Source: Rugamonas rubra (GTDB lineage Bacteria; Pseudomonadota; Gammaproteobacteria; Burkholderiales; Burkholderiaceae_D). From it: DNA of 64,000 nt. Position numbers and translations under genes: made by a program. The stretch spans positions 1 to 64,000 of the forward strand of contig NZ_FOTW01000021.1 of NCBI RefSeq assembly GCF_900114705.1, written 5' to 3'. Below the pieces are notes generated by a model. It was not told the origin of the DNA. It made no database searches and saw only the letters and a program-made list of their open reading frames with translations. Positions 30,937 through 39,002 of this stretch are shown here, piece by piece (position 1 is the first letter of the stretch; each line of letters opens with the position of its first letter).

Positions 30937-31887
30937 ATGGCAAGCGTGCAGGCAAACGGCATCCGCATCGTCTACGAGACCAGCGGCGATCCGCGCGACA
31001 CGCCGGTGTTGCTGGTCATGGGACTGGGCATGCAGTTGACCTCGTGGCCGGACGACTTTGTCGACGGCCTGGTCGAACAGGGCTGCTTCGTGATCCGCTT
31101 CGACAACCGCGACAGCGGCCTGTCGGGCAAGTTCGACCAGTTCAAGCCGCCCAATCTGCCGCTGGCCTATTTGAAGAAGCTGGTCGGCTGGCCGCAGCGG
31201 CCGGCCTATACGCTGGCCGACATGGCGCACGACGCGCGCGGCCTGCTCGACGCGCTCGGCGTGGCGCGGGCGCACGTGGTCGGCGCCTCGATGGGCGGCA
31301 TGATCGCGCAGATCTTCGCCGCCCGCTTCGCCGAGCGCACCTTGAGCCTGACCTCGATCATGTCGAGCAGCGGCCGGCGCGGCCTGCCCGGGCCGAGCGG
31401 CGCGGCGCGCGCGGCGATGCTGCGCCGGCCGGCCAGCCCGGCCGGGCGCGAACAGGTGATCGAGCACATGGCGGCGGTGTTCCGCGTCATCGGCAGCCCG
31501 GCCTTTCCGACGCCGCAGCGCCAGCTGCGCGCGCTGATCGAGCGTTCGCTCGAGCGCAGCGTGTATCCGGCCGGCGTGGCGCGGCAGATGGTGGCCATCG
31601 TCGCCGACGGCGACCGCACGCCGCTGCTGCGGCGCATCGCCTGCCCGGCGCTGGTGATCCACGGCGCCGCCGATCCGCTGGTGCCGGTGGCCTGCGGCGT
31701 CGACACCGCGCAGGCCATCGCCGGCGCCCGCCTGCACATCATCGAGGGCATGGGCCACGACCTGCCGCCGCAGTTGATCGAGCGCCTGCTCGCCTTGATC
31801 GACGGCCACCTGCACGGTAAGATGGAGCCGCAGGCCAGAACCCCGGCGGCGCAGGCGCCCACCGGAGGACGCGACATCCACCTTTGA
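30937..31887 (+). CDS. alpha/beta hydrolase, proline-iminopeptidase/esterase-like
   Basis: A 316-residue cytosolic alpha/beta hydrolase. Landmarks are LLVMGLGMQLTSWPDDF, IRFDNRDSGLSGKFD, nucleophile elbow VVGASMGGMIAQ near residue 117, acid in HGAADPLVPV and histidine in EGMGHDLPPQ. This pattern is common in putative aclacinomycin-methylesterase or prolyl-iminopeptidase annotations. The substrate is unproven. GGAGG precedes the ATG. The stop overlaps the TTG start of the next gene as TTGA. Confidence 0.86.
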   Translation: MASVQANGIRIVYETSGDPRDTPVLLVMGLGMQLTSWPDDFVDGLVEQGCFVIRFDNRDSGLSGKFDQFKPPNLPLAYLKKLVGWPQRPAYTLADMAHDARGLLDALGVARAHVVGASMGGMIAQIFAARFAERTLSLTSIMSSSGRRGLPGPSGAARAAMLRRPASPAGREQVIEHMAAVFRVIGSPAFPTPQRQLRALIERSLERSVYPAGVARQMVAIVADGDRTPLLRRIACPALVIHGAADPLVPVACGVDTAQAIAGARLHIIEGMGHDLPPQLIERLLALIDGHLHGKMEPQARTPAAQAPTGGRDIHL

Positions 31888-32816
31888 TCGAGACATTTTT
31901 GAGCACATCCAACATCGGCATCGCCATCGCCGCACCGGGCGGCTACGCGCAGGACCAGGCGGCACTGGAGATGGGCATCGGCCGCCTTGAGGCGCAGGGC
32001 TTCCGGGTCCACAACTACTACGACCCCGCAGAGAAATTCCAACGCTTCGCCGGCAGCGACGCCGGCCGGCTGGCGCAGTTGAACGCCGCCGCCGCCGACC
32101 CGCAGGCGCAGATCGTCATCGCGCTGCGCGGCCAGTACGGCATCAGCCGCATCCTGCCGCAGATCGACTTCCGCGCCATGGCCGACAGCGGCAAGCTGTT
32201 CGTCGGCTACAGCGACTTCACCGCCTTCCACATGGGCCTGATGAAGGAGACCGGCCGCGTCAGCTTCGCCGGTCCGATGATGTGCGACGACTTCATCCGC
32301 GAGGAGCCGGTCGAGTACACCTTGAAGCAGTTCTGGGACTGCCTGCGCGGGCCGCAGCACCAGGTGCGCGGCACGGCGGCCGGCAATCCGCTGGTCGAGG
32401 TGCGCGGCAAGCTGTGGGGCGGCAACCTGTCGATGCTGGTGCACCTGCTCGGCACGCCGTACTTCGCGCCCATCGAGGGCGGCATCGTCTTCGTCGAGGA
32501 CATCAACGAGCATCCCTACCGCATCGAGCGCATGGTGCTGCAACTGCTGTACGCCGGCGCGCTGGACGGCCAACAGGCGCTGCTGTTGGGCGACATCTCC
32601 AACTACCGTTTGACGCCGGCCGACAACGGCTACGACTTCGACGCCATGCTGGCCTATCTGCGCGAACGCCTGCCGATCCCGGTGCTGAGCGGACTGCCGT
32701 TCGGCCACATCAAGGAGCGCGCCACGCTGCCGTATGGCGGCATGGGGCACTTGGTGTCCGACACCGAGGGCTTCGACCTGCGCATCAGCGACTATCCCAC
32801 GCTGGCGCATGGCTGA
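31884..32816 (+). CDS. LD-carboxypeptidase-family protein (LdcA/MccF-like, S66)
   Basis: A 310-residue serine peptidase-like protein of family S66. The nucleophile is in FVGYSDFTAFHMGL near residue 110, the glutamate in VEDINEHPYRIERM and the histidine in GLPFGHIKERATLPYG, giving the Ser-Glu-His triad. Family members recycle murein tetrapeptides (LdcA) or cleave microcin C-like peptides (MccF). Which applies is not decidable from sequence. TTG at 31884 overlaps the upstream stop, and the 3' end overlaps the next gene by 8 bases, so a three-gene coupled transcript is likely. Confidence 0.88.
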   Translation: MIETFLSTSNIGIAIAAPGGYAQDQAALEMGIGRLEAQGFRVHNYYDPAEKFQRFAGSDAGRLAQLNAAAADPQAQIVIALRGQYGISRILPQIDFRAMADSGKLFVGYSDFTAFHMGLMKETGRVSFAGPMMCDDFIREEPVEYTLKQFWDCLRGPQHQVRGTAAGNPLVEVRGKLWGGNLSMLVHLLGTPYFAPIEGGIVFVEDINEHPYRIERMVLQLLYAGALDGQQALLLGDISNYRLTPADNGYDFDAMLAYLRERLPIPVLSGLPFGHIKERATLPYGGMGHLVSDTEGFDLRISDYPTLAHG

Positions 32817-34086
32817 TTCCGCGCCGGAGCAAAGCTACTACCGCGCCACCGCCGGTGGCGCGCGGTACACGGCCTTGTCCGGCACGGAGGAGGCGGCGAT
32901 CTGCGTGATCGGCGGCGGCTTCGCCGGCCTGTCCACGGCGCTCGCCTTGCTGGAACGCGGCGAGCGCAATGTGCTGCTGCTGGAGGCGCGAACGGTGGGC
33001 CACGGCGCCTCCGGGCGCAACGGCGGCTTTGTCTTCGGCGGCTTTTCGCTCGGCGAGCAAGGGCTGCTGGCGGCGGCTGGCGCGGCCGGCGGCAAGCAGC
33101 TATACCGGTTGACGCTGGACGCGGTGGAGCTGATACGCCGGCGTATCGAGCGCTACGCCATAGCCTGCGAGGCGACCAACGCCGGCATCTATCTGGCCAA
33201 CTGGTTCGACGACGACCGCATTTTGGACCAGCAGCGCCGCTTCATGGCGGAGCAACTGGGCGTCGAGTGGCAGCATGTGGGCCGCGCCGACTTCGCCGAG
33301 TTGGCGCGCAGCGAGCGCTATTTCGGCGCGCTGTTCGAAGCCAACGCCTTCCATTTCCATCCGCTCAAGTATGCCCAGGGCCTGGCGCGCGCGCTGGTGG
33401 ACGGCGGCGCGCGCGTGCGCGAGGACAGCCGCGCCACCAGCATCGAGCGCGACGGCGCCGGCTGGCGCGTCGCCACGGCGCAGGGCGAGGTGAGGGCGCG
33501 CGAGGTGGTGGTGTGCTGCGGCGGCTACATCGAGAAGCTGTATCCCAAGCTGGCCGGGGCGATCCTGCCGATCGCCACCTATGTGATGGTGACCGAGCCG
33601 CTGGGCCAGCGCCTGCCGACGGCGATGGCGACCCAGGCGGCGATCTACGACACCCGCTTCGCCTTCGACTACTACCGCCCCTTGAACGACACGCGGCTGC
33701 TGTGGGGCGGCCGCATTTCGATCCGCGAGCGCTCGGCGCCGGAGGTGGCGCGCCTGCTGTATGGCGACATGCTGAAGGTGTATCCGCAACTGGCCGGCGC
33801 GCGGGTCGACTACGCCTGGAGCGGCATGATGAGCTACGGCCGCCACAAGATGCCGCAGCTGGGCCGTCTACCGGAGGGTATCTGGTACGGCATGGGCTTC
33901 GGCGGCCACGGCGTGGCGCCGACCACCTTGTCGGGCGAGGTGCTGGCGCGCGCCATCCTGGGCGACGGCGCGCCGCTGGCGCAGTTCGCGCAGTGGGGCC
34001 TGCCCAGTACTGGCGGCCCGGCCGGCCTGCTGGCCGCCCAGCTCACTTATTGGTACTACGAGCTGCGCGACTGGATGCGGCAGTAG
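32809..34086 (+). CDS. FAD-dependent oxidoreductase (DAO superfamily, PuuB-like)
   Basis: A 425-residue flavoprotein. The dinucleotide site ICVIGGGFAGLSTALALLERG comes after about 30 residues, followed by LLEARTVGHGASGRNGGFVFGG, typical of D-amino-acid/gamma-glutamylputrescine oxidases. FHPLKYAQGLARAL, VVVCCGGYIEKLYP, LLWGGRIS and the second FAD segment GMGFGGHGVAPTTLSG are present. It probably oxidises an amine or amino-acid derivative. Start ATG 32809 overlaps the upstream gene (ATGGCTGA). Pairing with an LD-peptidase-like protein hints at catabolism of gamma-glutamyl or D-amino-acid compounds, which is inference. Confidence 0.9.
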   Translation: MADSAPEQSYYRATAGGARYTALSGTEEAAICVIGGGFAGLSTALALLERGERNVLLLEARTVGHGASGRNGGFVFGGFSLGEQGLLAAAGAAGGKQLYRLTLDAVELIRRRIERYAIACEATNAGIYLANWFDDDRILDQQRRFMAEQLGVEWQHVGRADFAELARSERYFGALFEANAFHFHPLKYAQGLARALVDGGARVREDSRATSIERDGAGWRVATAQGEVRAREVVVCCGGYIEKLYPKLAGAILPIATYVMVTEPLGQRLPTAMATQAAIYDTRFAFDYYRPLNDTRLLWGGRISIRERSAPEVARLLYGDMLKVYPQLAGARVDYAWSGMMSYGRHKMPQLGRLPEGIWYGMGFGGHGVAPTTLSGEVLARAILGDGAPLAQFAQWGLPSTGGPAGLLAAQLTYWYYELRDWMRQ

Positions 34087-34273
34087 TAAGCGGGCTGGCC
34101 GCGATAGGCGGGCGTGGACGTCGCCGCGTCAACGGAAAAGCCACTGCGGAGTGCGGGAAAATGGCCCCCTTTGCCACGCCTCAATTCCGCTGAGAAAATT
34201 ACTGCGGCGCCGCCGAATAGGTGGTGCCGATGTCGCTCCCAGTCCTCTCGCTCTTTCGTACTCTTTCGCCCTA

Positions 34274-34340
34274 CTCTTCCTGTCTTTTTTCGTCTTTTTT
34301 GAACTCGGCGGCGAGCGCCCGGTCTAACAGACAGGAAGAG
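34274..34340 (+). promoter_or_regulatory. structured pyrimidine/purine leader upstream of the 34374 gene
   Basis: CTCTTCCTGTCT (34274-34285) and AGACAGGAAGAG (34329-34340) are perfect 12-base inverted repeats with a 43-base loop that includes T-tracts and a G+C-rich segment. A tandem GTCTTTTTT unit follows the left arm, and purine repeats (GAGACAAAAAGAGACAAA) follow the right arm up to the ribosome site. It may be a terminator of the upstream operon, an attenuator or a regulator-binding region. Confidence 0.5.
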
Positions 34341-34373
34341 ACAAAAAGAGACAAATCCAACAGGAGAAAGAGC

Positions 34374-34973
34374 ATGGAAGAGCGAGAGGTCTGTGCGGCC
34401 ATCCCCAACGCCGCGCTCGCGGAGTTGAGCAGTTTTCTGCGCCACTGCGGCAGCACGCTGTCGCCGACCGAGGCGGTGGTGCACGCGCTCAAGCTGTGGA
34501 TGGACACGCAGCAGAAAGCCAGCGAGCCGCCGCGCGGCTATCAGTGGAAATGCCTGTTCTTGCCACACGGCAGCCAATTGCGCATGTTCTACCAGGATGC
34601 CTGGGAATACGCCAGCGTGCGCGATGACGAGCTGTTCTATCGGGGCTACAGCGTGTCGCCCCATCAAATGGCCTTGGAGGTCGGCGGCAAGGGCCGCAAC
34701 GCCTGGCGCGATCTATGGGTGAAGCGCCCCGCCGACCAGCACTGGCGGCCGGCCACCGAACTGCGCAACGAGCAGCGGCGCCGTCTGGCGGCCAAGCCCA
34801 ATTCGCCGATGGAGGCGATGACGGCCGCCGCACGATGCATGAGCGACACCTTGAAAAGCGCCTTGCTGCTGGTCGAGCAGGCCAACCACCAGACCGCGCA
34901 GCAGTTCAACCGGCGCCAGCCCAAGCATCGACGCCATGACGACCACATGATCGACGCCTGCATGGAGGACTGA
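34374..34973 (+). CDS. uncharacterised protein
   Basis: A 199-residue soluble protein starting MEEREVCAAIPNAALAELSS. AGGAG lies 8 bases before the ATG. The first 45 residues look like a ribbon-helix-helix or short helical module (LSPTEAVVHALKLWMDTQQK). The middle has FLPHGSQLRMFYQDAWEYASV and GKGRNAWRDLWVKRP, aromatic and basic. The C-terminal part is helical with RRQPKHRRHDDHM. A nucleic-acid-binding role is plausible, but no family is recognised. It stands alone, behind an unusual structured leader. Confidence 0.65.
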   Translation: MEEREVCAAIPNAALAELSSFLRHCGSTLSPTEAVVHALKLWMDTQQKASEPPRGYQWKCLFLPHGSQLRMFYQDAWEYASVRDDELFYRGYSVSPHQMALEVGGKGRNAWRDLWVKRPADQHWRPATELRNEQRRRLAAKPNSPMEAMTAAARCMSDTLKSALLLVEQANHQTAQQFNRRQPKHRRHDDHMIDACMED

Positions 34974-35028
34974 GGCGGCGCGCGCCCAGCCCGGTTGGTT
35001 TCGTGTGCCGCGTGCAACAATTGAAGTC

Positions 35029-35322
35029 TTAGGCCGCGCCAAGGGCGACATAGCCTTCTGGAATCGGCGGCGCCGCCAGCAGGGGCACCACCTTCATCAC
35101 TTGTTGCAGCAGGAAACCGTTGCTGTCGCCGGCCAGGCGGGCGGCGTCCGAGTTCCACAGGGTGATCGACATGCCCTTGCCGCTGGCCGGGTCGGTCAGC
35201 AGGAAGGTGCTGTGGAAGCCGTCCTGCTGCGCGAGCAGGGGAATGACGGATTCCTGATACAGGGCGACAACTTCATCGAGTTTGCCCGGCTTGGCTTGGA
35301 CGTGGGTGACGCGTGCGAACAT
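35029..35322 (-). CDS. ABM-family (antibiotic biosynthesis monooxygenase-like) protein
   Basis: A 97-residue dimeric alpha-beta barrel protein: MFARVTHVQAKPGKLDEVVA, then a central LLAQQDGFHSTFLL strand and KGMSITLWNSDAARLAG. The family includes cofactor-free quinol monooxygenases and many stress proteins, and the substrate is unknown. GGAGAAG lies about 6 bases before the chosen ATG; ATG 35334 is an alternative. It is divergently transcribed from a TetR gene with shared promoter elements, so that regulator probably controls it. Confidence 0.8.
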   Translation of the reverse strand: MFARVTHVQAKPGKLDEVVALYQESVIPLLAQQDGFHSTFLLTDPASGKGMSITLWNSDAARLAGDSNGFLLQQVMKVVPLLAAPPIPEGYVALGAA

Positions 35323-35409
35323 AGACTTCTCCATTGTGGCTATTGAACCGTGCCGGCGGTGCGCCGGCACGGGCATCCTGAACACTCTTCCGTACAGTAT
35401 GTATGGTTT

Positions 35410-35438
35410 ACTATACGTGCTACTTGCCTGGCTTGCAA
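35410..35438 (-). promoter_or_regulatory. promoter of the ABM gene
   Basis: On the minus strand TTGCAA (35438-35433), 17 bases, then TATAGT (35415-35410). It uses the same hexamer as the TetR promoter because TTGCAA is its own reverse complement. The repeats GTAT...ATAC and AGTA...TACT around 35395-35416 could be the operator. Confidence 0.6.
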
Positions 35439-35460
35439 CAGCTAAGGCATCGGCTATAAT
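35433..35460 (+). promoter_or_regulatory. promoter of the TetR-family regulator gene
   Basis: TTGCAA (35433-35438), a 16-base spacer and a perfect TATAAT (35455-35460), about 37 bases before the start codon. Confidence 0.65.
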
Positions 35461-35497
35461 TCCCGGCCCGAATCCCTTCCTTGTCTTTGGAGTCGCC

Positions 35498-36061
35498 ATG
35501 CAAGCCCAGGTCCCTGCCGGGAAACAACGTCTGTCGCGCGAGGATTGGCTCGACTTCGGCCTGACCGTGCTGCGCGAAGAGGGGCCGCAGGCCCTGAAGG
35601 CCGAGCCGCTGTGCAAGCGCCTGGGTGTCAGCCGGGGCAGCTTCTACTGGCACTTCGACAGCGCCGGCGCGTTCATGCTGGCGGTGGTGGAGCGCTGGGA
35701 GGCGCGCGCCACCGAGCAGGTCATCCTGGCGGTGCAGCAATGCGCCGGCGGGGCGGCGGAGAAATTGCGCTTTCTGCTGCGCAAGGTGGGCGAGCTGGAC
35801 GTGCGGCTGTACGAGGCCATCCACAGCCTGGAGGCGCGCCTGCCCGAGCTGACCGGCGTGCTGCGCCGCGTGCACGAGCGGCGCCTGGGCTTTCTGGCCG
35901 AGCTGCTGGTCGCCCTGGGTTTCGCGGCGGACGAGGCGGCGCTGCGCGCGCGCATGACCTACGCCTGGGCGATGGGCGAGTTGTTGACCCGCGATCCGCG
36001 CCAACAAGCCTATACTGAAGCGCAGATCGCCGCCGTCGAACGGCTGTTGCTGCGTCCCTGA
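35498..36061 (+). CDS. TetR/AcrR-family transcriptional regulator
   Basis: A 187-residue repressor-type protein. The N-terminal HTH is ALKAEPLCKRLGVSRGSFYWHFDSAGAFM, the classic TetR recognition helix. The ligand-binding half is all-helical (RLPELTGVLRRVHERRLGFL). ATG 35498 has GGAG 6 bases upstream; the frame is open further back to 35282, but that lies within the promoter. Divergence from the ABM gene and the shared -35 suggest it represses both itself and that gene. The inducer is unknown. Confidence 0.9.
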   Translation: MQAQVPAGKQRLSREDWLDFGLTVLREEGPQALKAEPLCKRLGVSRGSFYWHFDSAGAFMLAVVERWEARATEQVILAVQQCAGGAAEKLRFLLRKVGELDVRLYEAIHSLEARLPELTGVLRRVHERRLGFLAELLVALGFAADEAALRARMTYAWAMGELLTRDPRQQAYTEAQIAAVERLLLRP

Positions 36062-36089
36062 TTCCTCTGTGGAGGGGTGGGCGGTGCTG

Positions 36090-36095
36090 TATAAT
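36090..36095 (+). promoter_or_regulatory. -10 element, probable ybiT promoter
   Basis: A perfect TATAAT lies 48 bases before the ybiT ATG. No good -35 is present 16-18 bases upstream (about CTGTGG). Confidence 0.45.
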
Positions 36096-36142
36096 GTCGC
36101 CTTTCCGCTTAACAGCATGATTTCATTCGGTAAAGTACAACA

Positions 36143-37741
36143 ATGCTCTCTACAGCCAACATCACTATGCAGTTCGGCGCCAAGCCGCTGTTCGAAAACA
36201 TCTCCGTCAAGTTCGGCGATGGCAACCGCTACGGCCTGATCGGCGCCAACGGCTGCGGCAAGTCCACCTTCATGAAGATCCTCGGTGGCGATCTGGATCC
36301 GTCGGGCGGCAACGTGATGTTGGACACCAACGAGCGCCTGGGCAAGCTGCGCCAGGACCAGTTCGCCTTCGAAGAGATGCGCGTGCTCGACGTGGTGATG
36401 ATGGGCCACACCGAGATGTGGGCGGCGATGCAACAGCGCGACGCCATCTACGCCAACCCCGAGGCGACCGACGACGACTACATGGCCGCCGCCGACCTCG
36501 AGGGCAAAGTGGCCGAGTACGACGGCTACACGGCCGAATCGCGCGCCGGCGAGCTGCTGCTGGGCGCCGGCGTGGCCATCGACCTGCACCAGGGTCCGAT
36601 GAGCAACGTCTCGCCCGGTTGGAAGCTGCGCGTGCTGCTGGCCCAGGCGCTGTTCTCCAACCCGGACATCCTGCTGCTCGACGAGCCGACCAACAATCTG
36701 GACATCAACACGATTCGCTGGCTGGAGGACGTGCTCAACGAGCGCAACTCCACCATGATCATCATTTCGCACGATCGCCACTTCCTCAACCAGGTCTGCA
36801 CCCACGTCGCCGACATGGACTACGGCACCTTGAAGATCTACCCGGGCAACTACGACGAGTACATGTTCGCCTCGACCCAGGCGCGCAACCAGCTGCTGTC
36901 GAACAACGCCAAGGCCAAGGAGAAGGTTGCCGAGCTGCAGGACTTCGTGCGCCGCTTCGCCGCCAACAAGTCCAAGGCCCGCCAGGCCACCTCGCGCGCC
37001 AAGCAGATCGAGAAGATCAAGGTCGACGACATCAAGCCGTCGTCGCGCGCCTACCCCTTCGTCCGCTTCGAGGGCGAGAAGAAGCTGCACCGTTTGGCCG
37101 TTGAGGTCGAGAACATTTCGAAGGCCTACGACCGCCAGCTGTTCAAGAACTTCAGCATCATGGTCGAGGCCGGCGAACGCATCGCCATCATCGGCGCCAA
37201 CGGCGTCGGCAAGACCACCATGCTGCGCTGCATCGCCGGCGACGCCGCCAAGCTGCAGCCGGACCAGGGCCGCGTCAAGTGGGCCGAGAACGCCAACGTC
37301 GGCTACATGCCGCAGGACCCGACCGAGGAGTTCGCCGACGGCGCCATCCTGACCGACTGGATCGGCCAGTGGACCAAGGAGGGCGACGACGACCAGGCCG
37401 TGCGCTCGATCTTGGGCCGCCTGCTGTTCGGCGGCGACGAGGTGAAGAAATCGGTCAAGGTCTTGTCCGGCGGCGAGAAGGGCCGCATGATGTACGGCAA
37501 GCTGATGCTGGGCCGCCACAACGTGCTGATGCTCGACGAGCCGACCAACCACATGGACATGGAATCGATCGAGTCGCTCAACGTGGCGCTGGAAAAATAT
37601 GCCGGCACCCTGATCTTCGTCTCGCACGACCGCGAATTCGTCTCCTCGCTGGCCAACCGCATCATCGAGATCAAGGAAAACGAGATCATCGATTTCCGTG
37701 GCAACTACGAAGACTACCTGACCAGCCAGGGCATCGACTAA
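36143..37741 (+). CDS. ybiT: ABC-F family ATPase, YbiT type
   Basis: A 532-residue soluble tandem-ATPase protein that acts on the ribosome in translation. The first domain has LIGANGCGKSTFMKILGG (Walker A), the YbiT-type variant signature SPGWKLRVLLAQAL and LLLDEPTNNLDI (Walker B). The linker is charged and helical (about 240-300, with KSKARQATSRAKQIEKIK). The second domain has IIGANGVGKTTML, LSGGEKGRM and MLDEPTNHMDMESIESLN. It is close to E. coli YbiT along its whole length, including the C-terminal FRGNYEDYL. ABC-F proteins of this group are not transporters. It stands as a single gene followed by a strong hairpin. Confidence 0.95.
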   Translation: MLSTANITMQFGAKPLFENISVKFGDGNRYGLIGANGCGKSTFMKILGGDLDPSGGNVMLDTNERLGKLRQDQFAFEEMRVLDVVMMGHTEMWAAMQQRDAIYANPEATDDDYMAAADLEGKVAEYDGYTAESRAGELLLGAGVAIDLHQGPMSNVSPGWKLRVLLAQALFSNPDILLLDEPTNNLDINTIRWLEDVLNERNSTMIIISHDRHFLNQVCTHVADMDYGTLKIYPGNYDEYMFASTQARNQLLSNNAKAKEKVAELQDFVRRFAANKSKARQATSRAKQIEKIKVDDIKPSSRAYPFVRFEGEKKLHRLAVEVENISKAYDRQLFKNFSIMVEAGERIAIIGANGVGKTTMLRCIAGDAAKLQPDQGRVKWAENANVGYMPQDPTEEFADGAILTDWIGQWTKEGDDDQAVRSILGRLLFGGDEVKKSVKVLSGGEKGRMMYGKLMLGRHNVLMLDEPTNHMDMESIESLNVALEKYAGTLIFVSHDREFVSSLANRIIEIKENEIIDFRGNYEDYLTSQGID

Positions 37742-37756
37742 GTCGCGCCGCCCAGT

Positions 37757-37802
37757 CCGCGCCGGCGCCGGCGGCAGCACCTGCCGCTTGGCGCCGGCGC
37801 GG
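37757..37802 (+). terminator. nested GC-rich stem-loop after ybiT
   Basis: Outer arms CGCGCCGGCGCC (37758-37769) and GGCGCCGGCGCG (37790-37801) enclose an inner stem GCGGCAG (37771-37777) / CTGCCGC (37781-37787) with a CAC loop. There is no T-tract, so it may be Rho-assisted or a pause or 3'-end protection structure. Confidence 0.6.
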
Positions 37803-37868
37803 GCGGAAACCGCCGCAATGTGCGATAGTGTAGGTCCTCTGTACGTCGCCAACACGTTACCGAACACC

Positions 37869-39002
37869 ATGCAAACTTTACCGATCAAGTCCGTCGAGTA
37901 CGAACATCCTCAAGACGGCGCCAGCTGCACCGCCCACGCCTGGGCGCGCACGCCGGCGACACCTTCGCCCGCCGAAAAAACCGCCCTCAAGGAACGCATC
38001 AAGCGCCTGCTCAAGGAGCGCGAGGCCGTTTTGGTGGCCCACTACTATGTCGACGCCGACCTGCAGGACCTGGCCGAGGAAACCGGCGGCTGCGTCTCCG
38101 ACTCGCTGGAAATGGCCCGCTTCGGCCGCGACCACGCCGCCAAGACCCTGGTGGTGGCCGGCGTGCGCTTCATGGGCGAGACCGCCAAGATCCTGAGTCC
38201 GGAAAAGCGCATCCTGATGCCCGACCTGGACGCCACCTGCTCGCTCGACCTGGGTTGCCCGGCCGACGAGTTCACCGCCTTCTGCGACGCCCATCCGGAC
38301 CGCACGGTGGTGGTATACGCCAACACCAGCGCGGCCGTGAAGGCGCGCGCCGACTGGATGGTGACCTCGTCGATCGGCCTGGACATCGTGGCCCACCTGC
38401 ACGCGCAGGGCAAAAAAATCCTCTGGGCACCGGACAAGCACCTGGGCTCCTACATCCAGCAGCAGACCGGCGCCGACATGCTGCTGTGGCAGGGTTCCTG
38501 CCTGGTGCACGACGAGTTCAAGGGCGTCGAACTGGACCTGCTGAAGGCCGAGTATCCGAACGCCAAGGTGCTGGTGCATCCGGAGTCGCCGGCCAACGTG
38601 GTGGCGCAGGCCGACATGGTCGGCTCGACCTCGCAGATGATTGCCGCCGCCGTCGAAATGGACGCCGACACCTTCATCGTCGCCACCGACAACGGCATCC
38701 TGCACAAGATGCGCGCCGCCGCGCCGGGCAAGCGCTTCATCGAGGCGCCCACCGCCGGCAACAGCGCCACCTGCAAGAGCTGCGCGCATTGCCCGTGGAT
38801 GGCGATGAACGGCCTGCAGAACCTGGCCGACGTGCTGCAGAACATGAACAACGAGATCCAGGTCGATCCCCGGGTCGGGCAACTGGCGGTGCGTTCGATC
38901 AAGCGCATGCTCGATTTCGCCGCCGCCAAGAAGGCCAAAGTACAACCGGGCGCCGACCTGGCGCAAGAAGCTAAACTGTTTTCGGGAATAGGTCCAGCAT
39001 GA
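37869..39002 (+). CDS. nadA: quinolinate synthase A
   Basis: A 377-residue [4Fe-4S] enzyme condensing iminoaspartate with dihydroxyacetone phosphate to quinolinate. Landmarks are LVAHYYVDADLQDLAEETGGCVSDS, GVRFMGETAKIL, DLDATCSLDLGCP, VVVYANTSAAVKARADWMVTSS, WAPDKHLG and HPESPANVVAQAD. A conserved cluster cysteine is in the C-terminal CKSCAHCPWMAMNGL. The start is uncertain: ATG 37869 has no clear ribosome site, and the frame is open to 37788. It overlaps nadC as ATGA. Confidence 0.96.
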   Translation: MQTLPIKSVEYEHPQDGASCTAHAWARTPATPSPAEKTALKERIKRLLKEREAVLVAHYYVDADLQDLAEETGGCVSDSLEMARFGRDHAAKTLVVAGVRFMGETAKILSPEKRILMPDLDATCSLDLGCPADEFTAFCDAHPDRTVVVYANTSAAVKARADWMVTSSIGLDIVAHLHAQGKKILWAPDKHLGSYIQQQTGADMLLWQGSCLVHDEFKGVELDLLKAEYPNAKVLVHPESPANVVAQADMVGSTSQMIAAAVEMDADTFIVATDNGILHKMRAAAPGKRFIEAPTAGNSATCKSCAHCPWMAMNGLQNLADVLQNMNNEIQVDPRVGQLAVRSIKRMLDFAAAKKAKVQPGADLAQEAKLFSGIGPA

